Of a stretch of DNA of 17,465 bases, positions 6,192-13,698 are shown in pieces (position 1 is the stretch's first letter; each line of letters starts with the position of its first letter). The notes under the pieces are model-generated. The model saw nothing but the letters and a program-made list of their open reading frames with translations. It made no database searches and was not told the DNA's origin. Both the position numbers and the translations under genes were made by a program. The stretch comes from an uncultured Clostridia bacterium (GTDB lineage: Bacteria; Bacillota; Clostridia; Oscillospirales; Acutalibacteraceae). The stretch spans positions 1 to 17,465 of the forward strand of contig CALGRR010000060.1 of NCBI GenBank assembly GCA_937880805.1, read 5' to 3'.

Positions 6192-8054
6192 TTAAATTGT
6201 TCCTTCTGCTGCCGTTGCTTCTTTGACTGTTCCCTCTATGTTTGCGATAAGGGAATTCCGCTTTTCAATCATGGCGGCGGAATCAACCGGAATTCCTGCA
6301 TGAAGCTCGCCGGGTTCAATAAAATTAAGTCCGCCCTCATATTCTGCAGGAAAATAACCTTCTTGGGCAAGTTTTTCCCTTTGCTTCAGAACCTCCATAA
6401 CATATTCGTGCTGCGGATTGTTGAAATCCCAGAACAGATACGGAATAATCATCATAACAAAGCCGACAAGGTCAAATATCAGAGGAACCGCAAGAATGTT
6501 GAATCTTGCAGAATCTATATAGAGAACGTCCCAGTTTGAATTGAATCCGTTTCTGAGAATGATTACAGGTATTATCAGACTGACAAATGTAGTAACGGGA
6601 GAAATAACCCAGTTGAATACACCGCTGAAATTCTCAAGGCGCTCACCGGAAAGATACATCTGATAGTCATTCTTTCTGATAGTCATATCGGCATCGGCAA
6701 CATCGGGAATTGATGTTGCAAGACCCTTGAAAAATTCACACGCAAAAATTACGATACCGCAAAGATTCTGCTTTGTGGGGAATGCCATAATCGTCAGCAT
6801 TTCTGCTACGGCACTGACCGCGCATATTACAAGCTTTATGATTTTCAGACTTCTGTATGAAAATCGCCTTACAAAATACGGTGCAACAAAGCTGAGAGGC
6901 GTTGATCTGAAACTCATCAAAGTTTTCATCAAGCCGTAAATTGCACATTGGGTATACATTCGGAACGAGAAGAAATACATAACATTCACTATGCTTATCA
7001 TTCCGTTGCCGAAGGAATCAAGCAATGTGGAAATCGTATTCAGCCAGTTGTACTTGTTTTTCATAACCTGAGAAATTCCGTACCATAAGGATATCTTCTG
7101 CTTTTTTTCGAGCGGAGGCTGAGGAATTCTCTCTGAAATATTTCTGACACTCAGCAGGGTTAACGCTCCCATAGGAATGAATACTGCGGGAATAACAAAT
7201 TTATAGAATCTTATATCGCTGAAGGCAATTCCGAAAATCGGAATTATAACATCAAATACATTCTTTACAAAATGCGAAAGTTTTACGGGCCAGGTTCTTA
7301 TAAGCATTCTTTCGTGAGGGTTGGGAGAAATGTTCTGAGTGCATTGTTCAATAACATTATCAAACGGGAACATATCATATACCATAAACAGAAGATATGC
7401 CATCCACATTCTGTCTTCAACAAGCTTTACATTGTAAATCGGAAGCCAACCGATAAGGATTATCATAGCAGACTTCTGGACAAAGTTTGAAAACAGCACA
7501 TATTTATATCTTCCGTATTTGGGAACAAGTTTCTTTCTCCAAAGAATATTACGAAATCCGCCGTATGCGTTCACAAACAGCTGTATGCCGAATATTTTAA
7601 GAAAACTTCTTGCGCTTACACCGTTTATTCCGTTAAGAACTTTAACCAATGACAAGGGAAGAAACGCGGAGGAGTCGAACAGTATCATACATAATCCGGC
7701 AAGTGAAACTATGCCATAAAAAGCAAGAAGTTTTCTCTCTGTTTTCTTTTCAAGAATACCGAGATTATCGTTAACGAACCAGTTAAGAACATTCCACAGA
7801 TAGGTCAGCGGAAGTCCGATGAGAGTAATGACGGAAAACGCAAGATAAGGAAGCTTGTAATGATACATTATGAGGAAACATGATGCACTGAAGCCAAGAT
7901 ATTCAAGAGGAGATTTGATGCTGTAATTCATTCCGACTCCGAAGAATACTGTCAGATACTCTTTGAACGGAACGTAGTTCCCTTTTTCTCTGTCAGGTTC
8001 ATTCCAATGATTTTTTACATTCTGAAATAAATCTGTCATTTTACCGTTGCCCAT
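6192..8054 (-). CDS. GPH/MFS_2-like transporter
   Basis: A 620-residue polytopic membrane protein with roughly a dozen hydrophobic segments. The region at residues 451-490 (DVADADMTIRKNDYQMYLSG, then ER, then a hydrophobic helix) recalls the D-Y-x-x-x-x-G-x-R loop of glycoside-pentoside-hexuronide (GPH) symporters of the major facilitator superfamily. The residue 245-255 loop (NPHERMLIRTW) fits the corresponding cytoplasmic loop of the first half. It is longer than usual GPH proteins (about 450-500), with extra length in the N-terminal 30 residues and a soluble tail from about 545 to 620. The start overlaps the stop of the LRR gene as TGATG, with AAGGAGG inside that gene, implying translational coupling. 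Being last in the operon with a glycosidase-like gene suggests uptake of a sugar or glycoside; the substrate is not visible. Confidence 0.6.
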   Translation of the reverse strand: MGNGKMTDLFQNVKNHWNEPDREKGNYVPFKEYLTVFFGVGMNYSIKSPLEYLGFSASCFLIMYHYKLPYLAFSVITLIGLPLTYLWNVLNWFVNDNLGILEKKTERKLLAFYGIVSLAGLCMILFDSSAFLPLSLVKVLNGINGVSARSFLKIFGIQLFVNAYGGFRNILWRKKLVPKYGRYKYVLFSNFVQKSAMIILIGWLPIYNVKLVEDRMWMAYLLFMVYDMFPFDNVIEQCTQNISPNPHERMLIRTWPVKLSHFVKNVFDVIIPIFGIAFSDIRFYKFVIPAVFIPMGALTLLSVRNISERIPQPPLEKKQKISLWYGISQVMKNKYNWLNTISTLLDSFGNGMISIVNVMYFFSFRMYTQCAIYGLMKTLMSFRSTPLSFVAPYFVRRFSYRSLKIIKLVICAVSAVAEMLTIMAFPTKQNLCGIVIFACEFFKGLATSIPDVADADMTIRKNDYQMYLSGERLENFSGVFNWVISPVTTFVSLIIPVIILRNGFNSNWDVLYIDSARFNILAVPLIFDLVGFVMMIIPYLFWDFNNPQHEYVMEVLKQREKLAQEGYFPAEYEGGLNFIEPGELHAGIPVDSAAMIEKRNSLIANIEGTVKEATAAEGTI

Positions 8055-9127
8055 CAGCTTGCCCTCCTTTCCTGACCATAAACAGCCTCTATATCTTTAA
8101 GAGAGGTCGTACTTTGTTTCGGAAGCCAGTTTTCGCCAAATTCGATCATATCTTCATTTTCGGCACCGAGATATATTTTTTTGCATCCCAGGTTGCCGAA
8201 AAAGGCGTGGTGTCCGATAAACTTTACGCTTTCGGGCACATAAATATATGTAACTCTTTCGCAATACGAAAATCCGTCGGAACCGATTGATTCAACCCCG
8301 TCGGGTATTGTAATCGTTTCAAACCCCTTACACTTGAAGAAAGCAAGGTTGCCGATTTCTTTAACTGAAGAAGGAATATCAACATATATCAGTGCTTCGC
8401 AGTCGCTGAAACATGAATCCTCAATTTTTGAAACCGAATCAGGTATTACATAGAAAGCATGCTTTGAAAACTGCTTGCCGTATTCTTCGGCATCGGCTGT
8501 TGTTTCATCGCCGTATTTTTTTGAAAACTCACTCAAAAACACTTCGGCAGTTTTTTCATCGGAAGGAGCAACACATCCTGCTCCGAGTGCAGCTCTGTAC
8601 TGATGATTTCTCATAGGATGGAGAATGATTTCTTTCATATCCTTCGAATAAAGAACGCCGTCAACAGAAACGTAGTTCTGATTTTCAGGATCAACTATTA
8701 CCGCCATAAGATTTTTGGTATAGTAAAAGCAATGAGGTTCAAGCTTTGAAACATCTTTTCCGATAAATATAAAACGCACATATTCATTACAGCTCATTGA
8801 AAATTCGCGCACTTCGGTAACAGGTTTTGACTGATTGGCATTGCCCGATTCATCTCTGACATAATCAATGTGCAGTGTTATATCATCTTCCTTGCCGGCA
8901 AACTGATAAAGGATATATCCGTTATCTGTTTCCTTGTATGTATATTTGTCGGAACTGATTGAATTAAAGCTGAAAAATAAAGAAAGACCGACAAAAATTG
9001 ATATTATAATAACAAATAAAACCTTGAATAGCGTGTTTTTTTTGCCTTTCATTTTCAAGTCCGGTTTTTTGTCAAAAAGCGGATCATAAAGCAATTCTGT
9101 TTTGCTGATTGTAATATTATCAGCCAT
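8054..9127 (-). CDS. Membrane-anchored BspA-type leucine-rich repeat protein
   Basis: A 357-residue protein with a 32-residue cytoplasmic N-terminus, one membrane helix at about 33-54, and an extracytoplasmic domain. Four LRR_5 (BspA-like) units are clear: IPDSVSKIEDSCFSDC (228-243), IPSSVKEIGNLAFFKC (251-266), IPDGVESIGSDGFSYC (274-289) and VPESVKFIGHHAFFGN (297-312). A degenerate repeat with the typical SVDGVLYSKD segment lies at 153-163. BspA-type repeats usually mediate binding to proteins or surfaces. It starts with AGGAGG, 17 bp after the GH101-like gene, and overlaps the transporter gene by one base. Such proteins are usually secreted or wall-bound; a single-helix anchor inside a sugar operon suggests a surface role beside the transporter, which is inference. 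Confidence 0.75.
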   Translation of the reverse strand: MADNITISKTELLYDPLFDKKPDLKMKGKKNTLFKVLFVIIISIFVGLSLFFSFNSISSDKYTYKETDNGYILYQFAGKEDDITLHIDYVRDESGNANQSKPVTEVREFSMSCNEYVRFIFIGKDVSKLEPHCFYYTKNLMAVIVDPENQNYVSVDGVLYSKDMKEIILHPMRNHQYRAALGAGCVAPSDEKTAEVFLSEFSKKYGDETTADAEEYGKQFSKHAFYVIPDSVSKIEDSCFSDCEALIYVDIPSSVKEIGNLAFFKCKGFETITIPDGVESIGSDGFSYCERVTYIYVPESVKFIGHHAFFGNLGCKKIYLGAENEDMIEFGENWLPKQSTTSLKDIEAVYGQERRAS

Positions 9128-9144
9128 TCAGATTCTCCTCCTTT

Positions 9145-10521
9145 TTACTCTGCAATAACAGCCACAGCCTGACCTGCCGTTAAACTGAGTGATATTTTTT
9201 TATCTTCAACCGCAACGTCGCAAAGATATTCATTGCCGTCAGCGGTGATGATATATACCCCGGCTTTGTCAAATTCAGCATCGGGAACATTCCACTCGCC
9301 GTCTTTTCCGTTTTCGGAATATGCGATAAAGATTTTGTTATCTTCCGTTATCGGCAGAATAACGTCGTAACCTTTTTTCAGTTCAATGCCGTTCTTGGTG
9401 ATTGAAAGTTCATTTCCGCACGTTTCAACACCGTCAGAGAAAGTCACTTTATAACCTTCTTTGTCATTACCCGTATAGCTGAGCCTCTTATATCGGTTAA
9501 GATATGTATACGGCACCTGCATCGTGCAGAACTGCCTGATAAACATCGGCACCCATACGTCTTTTTCAATGCCGTTATTCATCCAGATATCTTCACCGTG
9601 CACCGTACCGTAGAATACATTTCTCAAAGGCTCAACGTTGAGATATCCGCTGAATTCATCTGCCTGAATATTGATGCAATCGTCGATTGTCATATTGCTC
9701 ATCCACCAGACGGCAGGGATTCTGCCAAGCGTGCGGATAGGTGCATCGCGCCAGTCTGTATCAATAATTTCGGCACCGCATTTTTCGTAGTACTTTCTTA
9801 TGGGGTGGTTACTCTCGGAGCGTAACGGCATTTCCCGGTAAGTATATTCACTCGTAACGTCAATTCCGAGGCTCATAATATAGTCGAGCATCTTGTTTCT
9901 TGCCTCATCCTGCTCATGCATTTCTGTTCTCGGTCCGAAGTTTTCCGCAATGCAGAAGTTATCGAGATGAACCGTGCCCGCCTCTCTGACAGGAATAACC
10001 TCGCAGAATTGGTCAAAATATTTTTTGAAAAGACCGCTTTCCCAATACTGCTTATATGATGTTTTATATGCATTTCTGCCGTAAAAAACCTCAATAACCG
10101 CAGGAGTTCCGTCGGGATACTTTGTTATTGCGCTTGCTTCAACAAATTCGGGATGTGATTGATTTGCATCATATTCGTCGGCAAGGTTACCGTGAACACT
10201 TACTACCGTGTTGTATTTTTCAGCTTCTTCAAAAAGCCACATAAAGCTGTCTCTCGGCGTAGCATCGCAGTCTCGCTTGAGATACGGATTAATAACTTCC
10301 ATTTCGGGGTAACAGTCATCATGTCCGAGTCCCTGCCAACCGACAAGGTAAACAATCTTTTTTATACCCTGCGTTATGTTATCCATCATCCTGATTATTT
10401 CAAGTGCCTGTTCAAAATTGATAAGGACTTCGGATGTTCTTTTCTCCCAATCGGGTTTTGCAAGAAACATCTTCATCCACAATGTTTTTGAATAGTCATA
10501 GTTGAATTTTTTATGATTCAT
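9145..10521 (-). CDS. GH101-like TIM-barrel glycoside hydrolase, intracellular
   Basis: A 458-residue protein without a signal peptide. The segment KKIVYLVGWQGLGHDDCYPE (residues 54-73) resembles the start of the endo-alpha-N-acetylgalactosaminidase (GH101) catalytic domain, where a WQ/YQ-x-x-GHD element follows a hydrophobic strand. A later strand VSVHGN (107-112) fits the conserved histidine strand. D187 (in TVHLDNF) and E225 (in DVTSEYTYRE) are placed like the nucleophile and acid/base of GH101, 38 residues apart. Residues from about 375 to the end look like a beta-sandwich typical after such barrels. GH101 enzymes are usually secreted and over 1000 residues; this compact cytoplasmic form beside a transporter suggests cleavage of an imported glycoside. 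The start has GGAAGGTG and a promoter upstream. Family assignment is moderate; substrate unknown. Confidence 0.5.
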   Translation of the reverse strand: MNHKKFNYDYSKTLWMKMFLAKPDWEKRTSEVLINFEQALEIIRMMDNITQGIKKIVYLVGWQGLGHDDCYPEMEVINPYLKRDCDATPRDSFMWLFEEAEKYNTVVSVHGNLADEYDANQSHPEFVEASAITKYPDGTPAVIEVFYGRNAYKTSYKQYWESGLFKKYFDQFCEVIPVREAGTVHLDNFCIAENFGPRTEMHEQDEARNKMLDYIMSLGIDVTSEYTYREMPLRSESNHPIRKYYEKCGAEIIDTDWRDAPIRTLGRIPAVWWMSNMTIDDCINIQADEFSGYLNVEPLRNVFYGTVHGEDIWMNNGIEKDVWVPMFIRQFCTMQVPYTYLNRYKRLSYTGNDKEGYKVTFSDGVETCGNELSITKNGIELKKGYDVILPITEDNKIFIAYSENGKDGEWNVPDAEFDKAGVYIITADGNEYLCDVAVEDKKISLSLTAGQAVAVIAE

Positions 10522-10584
10522 TATTCACCTTCCCGTTTGACACGCTTTTATTTTGCATAAATCGCAATTTAAATTAATATCTAT

Positions 10585-10613
10585 ATTATAATATAACAAA
10601 ATGCACAAATCAA
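10585..10613 (-). promoter_or_regulatory. Promoter of the GH101-like/LRR/transporter operon
   Basis: On the - strand, TTGATT (10613-10608) and a perfect TATAAT (10590-10585) are separated by exactly 17 bases. The start codon of the first gene is 63 bases downstream. The -35 box lies inside the inverted repeat at 10600-10629. Confidence 0.65.
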
Positions 10614-10629
10614 TACCGATAAGTGCATT
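10600..10629. promoter_or_regulatory. Inverted repeat over the -35 box, candidate operator
   Basis: AATGCAC (10600-10606) and GTGCATT (10623-10629) form a perfect 7-bp inverted repeat with a 16-base spacer that covers the -35 box. The half-site centres are about 23 bases apart, roughly two helical turns, as expected for a dimeric repressor. No regulator gene is in the window. Confidence 0.35.
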
Positions 10630-10739
10630 ATTTTTGTGTTTTTTAATCAGATAATATAAATTTCTCTGATTGGTGAAGAACCTGTTGTAATCTGAAATAT
10701 ATTACCGTTTCTTCAGAAATCTCGTAAAAATTACCTTTC

Positions 10740-10771
10740 AAAAAAGCTGTCTTTGTGATTCAAAGGCAGCT
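10740..10771 (-). terminator. Terminator downstream of SASP copy 3
   Basis: On the - strand AGCTGCCTTTG, loop AATCA, CAAAGACAGCT form an 11-bp stem with one C-A mismatch, followed by six T residues. It corresponds to the terminator of copy 2. The 110 bases between this hairpin and the operator at 10629 show no gene or motif that I recognise. Confidence 0.85.
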
Positions 10772-10797
10772 TTCGACTCATTATATTGATTATTTTG

Positions 10798-10917
10798 TCA
10801 TAGAATGTGTATGTTTTCTTCAAGAGGTGATTGAACGCCAACTTCTCTTGCAGCTTCCATCTTGAACTGGTCAAGAGCAGCTCTTGCCTGAGGAACAACT
10901 GAATTATTCTTTGACAT
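10798..10917 (-). pseudogene. Shortened SASP gene, copy 3
   Basis: A 39-codon reading frame starting at 10917 with the same GGGGTG site. Residues 1-28 are identical to the other two copies, then the frame reads QSPLEENIHIL and stops at TGA. The downstream DNA aligns with copy 2 (shared ATATAATG and terminator), but the two tails differ in length and sequence. No constraint on the peptide tail is therefore apparent. Probably a decayed SASP gene that kept its leader and terminator. Confidence 0.65.
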
Positions 10918-11022
10918 TTCGTTTACACCCCTTCAAATTCAATTTGCGTTTGCCTTATTATTGTTGCAATCCATTCGGGGTTTATTAATGTTAATTTTTT
11001 GATTATTTTGAAAGTTTTGAAA
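10834..11022 (-). repeat. SASP leader/N-terminus repeat, copy 3
   Basis: A 189-bp block in direct orientation with copies 1 and 2. Its upstream edge touches the terminator stem of the hydrogenase operon at 11023. The leader part is non-coding but almost as conserved as the coding part. Confidence 0.9.
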
Positions 11023-11060
11023 TGCAAAAGCACCGAGTATAATCACTCGGTGCTTTTGCA
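11023..11060 (-). terminator. Terminator of the hydrogenase operon
   Basis: A perfect 16-bp inverted repeat (TGCAAAAGCACCGAGT at 11023-11038 and its complement at 11045-11060) with a 6-base loop. On the - strand the GC-rich core is followed by TTTTGCATTT. It lies 33 bp after the group B hydrogenase stop codon. Confidence 0.85.
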
Positions 11061-11092
11061 GATGGGGTAGATATTTTGAATAAGACTTATAT

Positions 11093-12514
11093 TTATTTTA
11101 AAATTGAAACGGCATCGGAGATTGTTTTTTCCATTGCTTCTCTGCCGTATTTATCAACTTCGGATTTGTTCTTTTCGCCGTGAGTAAGGCAACCTGCACC
11201 GCCGATACATCCTCCGATACAAGCCATACCTTCAATGAAGTTTGCATCAAGAACATTCTTGCTCTTTTTGAGAAGTGCCATTCTGCAGGCTTCAATTCCG
11301 TCGCAGACAGCAGGCTTGAGGTCGAACTCAATATTCTGCTCTTTCATTGCTTGCGAAACTGCATCCGAAAGTCCGCCGCTTCTTGCAAAAATTCTGCCGT
11401 AATATGATGCATTATCAAGCACGTCTTCTTCAAGAGTTGTGATGTCAATATCCTTGCTGTCAAAGAGCGCCTGAAGTTCTTCAAAGGTCAGCACGCTGTC
11501 AACATAAGGCTTGACGGATTCAAGCTGAGCCTCTGCTTTCTTTGCGGTACAAGGTCCGATAAAAACAACCTTTGCACCTTCGCTTGTTTCTTTGATATAC
11601 TTTGCAAGTGCCGCCATAGGTGAAAGATTATGCGAAATATGCTCTGCAAGCTGAGGAAACGCAGACTTCACATAAGACACAAAAGCGGGACAGCAGGAGC
11701 TTGTGAGGAAGCCTTTTTCGGCAAGCTCTTTTGATTCAGCCATTGCAACCATATCCGCTCCGAGTGCAGCCTCAACCACGGTAAAGAATCCGAGTTCTTT
11801 AAGTCCGCTGATAACCTGACCGAGTTTTGCATATGTGAACTGGCTTGAAATTGACGGGGCAACAACTGCGTAAACCTTATATTTTTTGTTCTCCTCACTC
11901 TTTTTGATGATGTCGATAACGTTTACCATATATGATTTATCCATTATCGCACCGAATGGGCACTGATAAACGCAGGCACCGCAAGCGGTACATTTATCGT
12001 TGTTGATAGTTGCCGCTTTATGCTCATTCATTGAAATGGCTTTTATTTTGCAAGCACTCTGACAAGGTCTTTTTCGGCTGACAATCGCTGTGTAAGGACA
12101 AACCTTTGCACACGCACCGCATTCAACGCACTTTGATTTGTCAATATGGGCAACGTGATTATTATCAAACGTGATTGCACCTTTTTTACATACATCCTCG
12201 CATCTGTGAGCAAGACATCCACGGCAGGCATTTGTTACCTCATAACCGCCGACGGGACATTCGTCGCAGGCGATATCTATAACTTCAATGACATTGGGGT
12301 TAAGTTTATCGCCGCCCATTGCAATCTTTACTCTTTCGGCAAGAATTGCACGTTCTTTGTAAACACAGCAACGCATCGTGGGTTCATTTCCGGGAACAAG
12401 GGTTTTGGGAATATCGAGAAGATTGTCAAACAAGGTATCATTCCACGCTTGTCTTGCAACCTCTCTCAAAACCTTATATTTGAGATGCTGAACTTTTGTA
12501 TCAAACTTTCTCAT
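11093..12514 (-). CDS. hydA2: Group B-type monomeric [FeFe] hydrogenase
   Basis: A 473-residue enzyme expected to interconvert protons and H2 with ferredoxin-type electron carriers in the cytoplasm. Ferredoxin-like cysteines lie at residues 83-109 (C83, C86, C97, C100, C105, C109), 129-139 (C-x2-C-x2-C-x3-C) and 175-185 (C-x2-C-x2-C-x3-C). H-cluster motifs follow: TSSCCPAF (271-278), GPCTAKKAE (320-328) and EGMACIGGCIGG (428-439). These variants are typical of group B rather than the bifurcating group A enzymes. The adjacent C275 is the usual proton-relay cysteine. The start at 12514 is chosen because TTAAGGAG lies eight bases upstream; a longer frame from 12571 would overlap the phosphatase gene. 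Last gene of the cluster, followed by a terminator. The symbol follows the naming I recall from Ruminococcus albus. No maturation genes are nearby. Confidence 0.88.
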   Translation of the reverse strand: MRKFDTKVQHLKYKVLREVARQAWNDTLFDNLLDIPKTLVPGNEPTMRCCVYKERAILAERVKIAMGGDKLNPNVIEVIDIACDECPVGGYEVTNACRGCLAHRCEDVCKKGAITFDNNHVAHIDKSKCVECGACAKVCPYTAIVSRKRPCQSACKIKAISMNEHKAATINNDKCTACGACVYQCPFGAIMDKSYMVNVIDIIKKSEENKKYKVYAVVAPSISSQFTYAKLGQVISGLKELGFFTVVEAALGADMVAMAESKELAEKGFLTSSCCPAFVSYVKSAFPQLAEHISHNLSPMAALAKYIKETSEGAKVVFIGPCTAKKAEAQLESVKPYVDSVLTFEELQALFDSKDIDITTLEEDVLDNASYYGRIFARSGGLSDAVSQAMKEQNIEFDLKPAVCDGIEACRMALLKKSKNVLDANFIEGMACIGGCIGGAGCLTHGEKNKSEVDKYGREAMEKTISDAVSILK

Positions 12515-12525
12515 ATCAATTCTCC

Positions 12526-13698
12526 TTAAAAGTAACTCACTTTGATGCGTTTTCCCATCTTTTTGAGGCAAGCCGAAAGCTCCTCAACAAGATTCATTTT
12601 TATGCTGAAATTAATAGGCAGATCGGGATTCTGGTGAGCAGGATTGATTGCTCTGCCTACATAGAAATTTATATCAGTTGCTTCCTCAAAAAGCAAGCGG
12701 GAGATTAAGGAAGCACCGTCACGCTTCAAGCTCCAATGCTCATAATACTCGTTTTCGCCGAGATAATCCTTGGCATATTCAAGCACCTTGTTGACGGTGA
12801 TAACACCTTCCGTTACAAGGTCAACGCCTTCGATTTCCGCTATCGGAGGCACATCGGCTTTTTCAAAATTTAGGCTCGCTTTAATCGGTTTGTTAAGATA
12901 TTTTGCGGCAATTGATGAGGTTGTGCCGCCGCAGATGATGTGCTTACCCTCTTTTGAGAAGAAAAGTGACATCATTCTGTTTGCATCATCTCTGTTTGAC
13001 GGAGGTCCGAAAAGAATATTCATCGGCTCACGCTTTCTGATTCTCACAACACAAGCCGTTGCATCGTCACCGGGTTTTCCGCCGTAAAGCTTAAAGCATT
13101 CGTCAACAAGGATTGTTGAAAGGGTTTTGGCTGTATAGCCCACGGGAGCAAGAGTTTCCATAAAAGATATGATATCCTCTCTTTTCCAGCCGAAATTATA
13201 TGACATACCGATTCCCGCATGAGGACATCCGTCACTCATTGCAACAAAAATATCGTTTTCACGAAGCTTTATTACGCTCTTGAAAATCTTTTTTCCGCCG
13301 ATGTTCATTTCTGTTTTTGGATAATCGTAGTTTTCTTCATCACGGATGATGATTACCTGCGGATTATCATACTGAATAACTTCGGCAATATCGTTATTTT
13401 TGAGGTGAATGATAGTAAAAGTAGAGTATGCTACACCTCTGACGGAGCAAACGGGAAGGGTTGCGGCAATGGTGGAAACGCATTCTTCAAGAGGCAGACC
13501 CTCTGCCATCATTGTTGAAATAATCTTTGATGTCAAAGTTGAAAGAATGCTTGCTTTTACTCCGCTGCCGAGACCGTCAGCAAGAACGATAACGGTTGAG
13601 TTTTCATCCTGTTCAACAACATCAACGTGGTCACCGCAAAGCTCTTCGCCGTAGTGATTGACGCTTTTATAGCCGATATCTGCACACAAATCATTCAT
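12526..13698 (-). CDS. SpoIIE/PP2C-type serine phosphatase with conserved C-terminal extension
   Basis: A 390-residue protein. Residues 1-220 form a SpoIIE-like PP2C phosphatase domain, which uses two metal ions to remove phosphate from Ser or Thr. The metal-binding aspartates are visible: D41 in LADGLGSG (39-46), D156 in MSDG (154-157), and D211/D212 in GDDATACVV (210-218). Residues about 225-390 are an extension I cannot assign, with a GGTTSSIAA turn (257-265) and a Cys-poor helical end. The start overlaps the sensory hydrogenase stop by 8 bases (ATGAATGA), so translation is coupled, and its stop overlaps the hydrogenase ribosome binding site. A phosphatase beside a PAS-hydrogenase and a kinase-fold protein fits reversible phosphorylation in response to H2; the phosphorylated target is unknown. 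Confidence 0.85.
   Translation of the reverse strand: MNDLCADIGYKSVNHYGEELCGDHVDVVEQDENSTVIVLADGLGSGVKASILSTLTSKIISTMMAEGLPLEECVSTIAATLPVCSVRGVAYSTFTIIHLKNNDIAEVIQYDNPQVIIIRDEENYDYPKTEMNIGGKKIFKSVIKLRENDIFVAMSDGCPHAGIGMSYNFGWKREDIISFMETLAPVGYTAKTLSTILVDECFKLYGGKPGDDATACVVRIRKREPMNILFGPPSNRDDANRMMSLFFSKEGKHIICGGTTSSIAAKYLNKPIKASLNFEKADVPPIAEIEGVDLVTEGVITVNKVLEYAKDYLGENEYYEHWSLKRDGASLISRLLFEEATDINFYVGRAINPAHQNPDLPINFSIKMNLVEELSACLKKMGKRIKVSYF

Noticed and set aside
6183..6539. A 118-codon + strand frame opposite the transporter end
   Set aside because: Cysteine-rich low-quality translation antisense to a supported membrane protein; its start also lies just after a + strand terminator-like hairpin.
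9040..9062. T-rich run near the LRR gene start as a terminator
   Set aside because: It lies within the coding sequence (lysine-rich juxtamembrane segment) and has no GC-rich stem.
10740..11022. SASP repeat as a MITE with terminal inverted repeats
   Set aside because: TTTCAAAA and TTTTGAAA occur at the ends of copy 3, but copy 2 lacks the match at its downstream end and no target-site duplication is visible.
12515..12571. Longer hydrogenase start at 12571
   Set aside because: It would overlap the phosphatase gene by 46 bases and lacks a ribosome binding site; ATG 12514 has AAGGAG eight bases upstream.
12146..13654. Several + strand frames of 70-127 codons opposite the hydrogenase and phosphatase genes
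   Set aside because: They are mirror frames of well-supported genes with no family resemblance.
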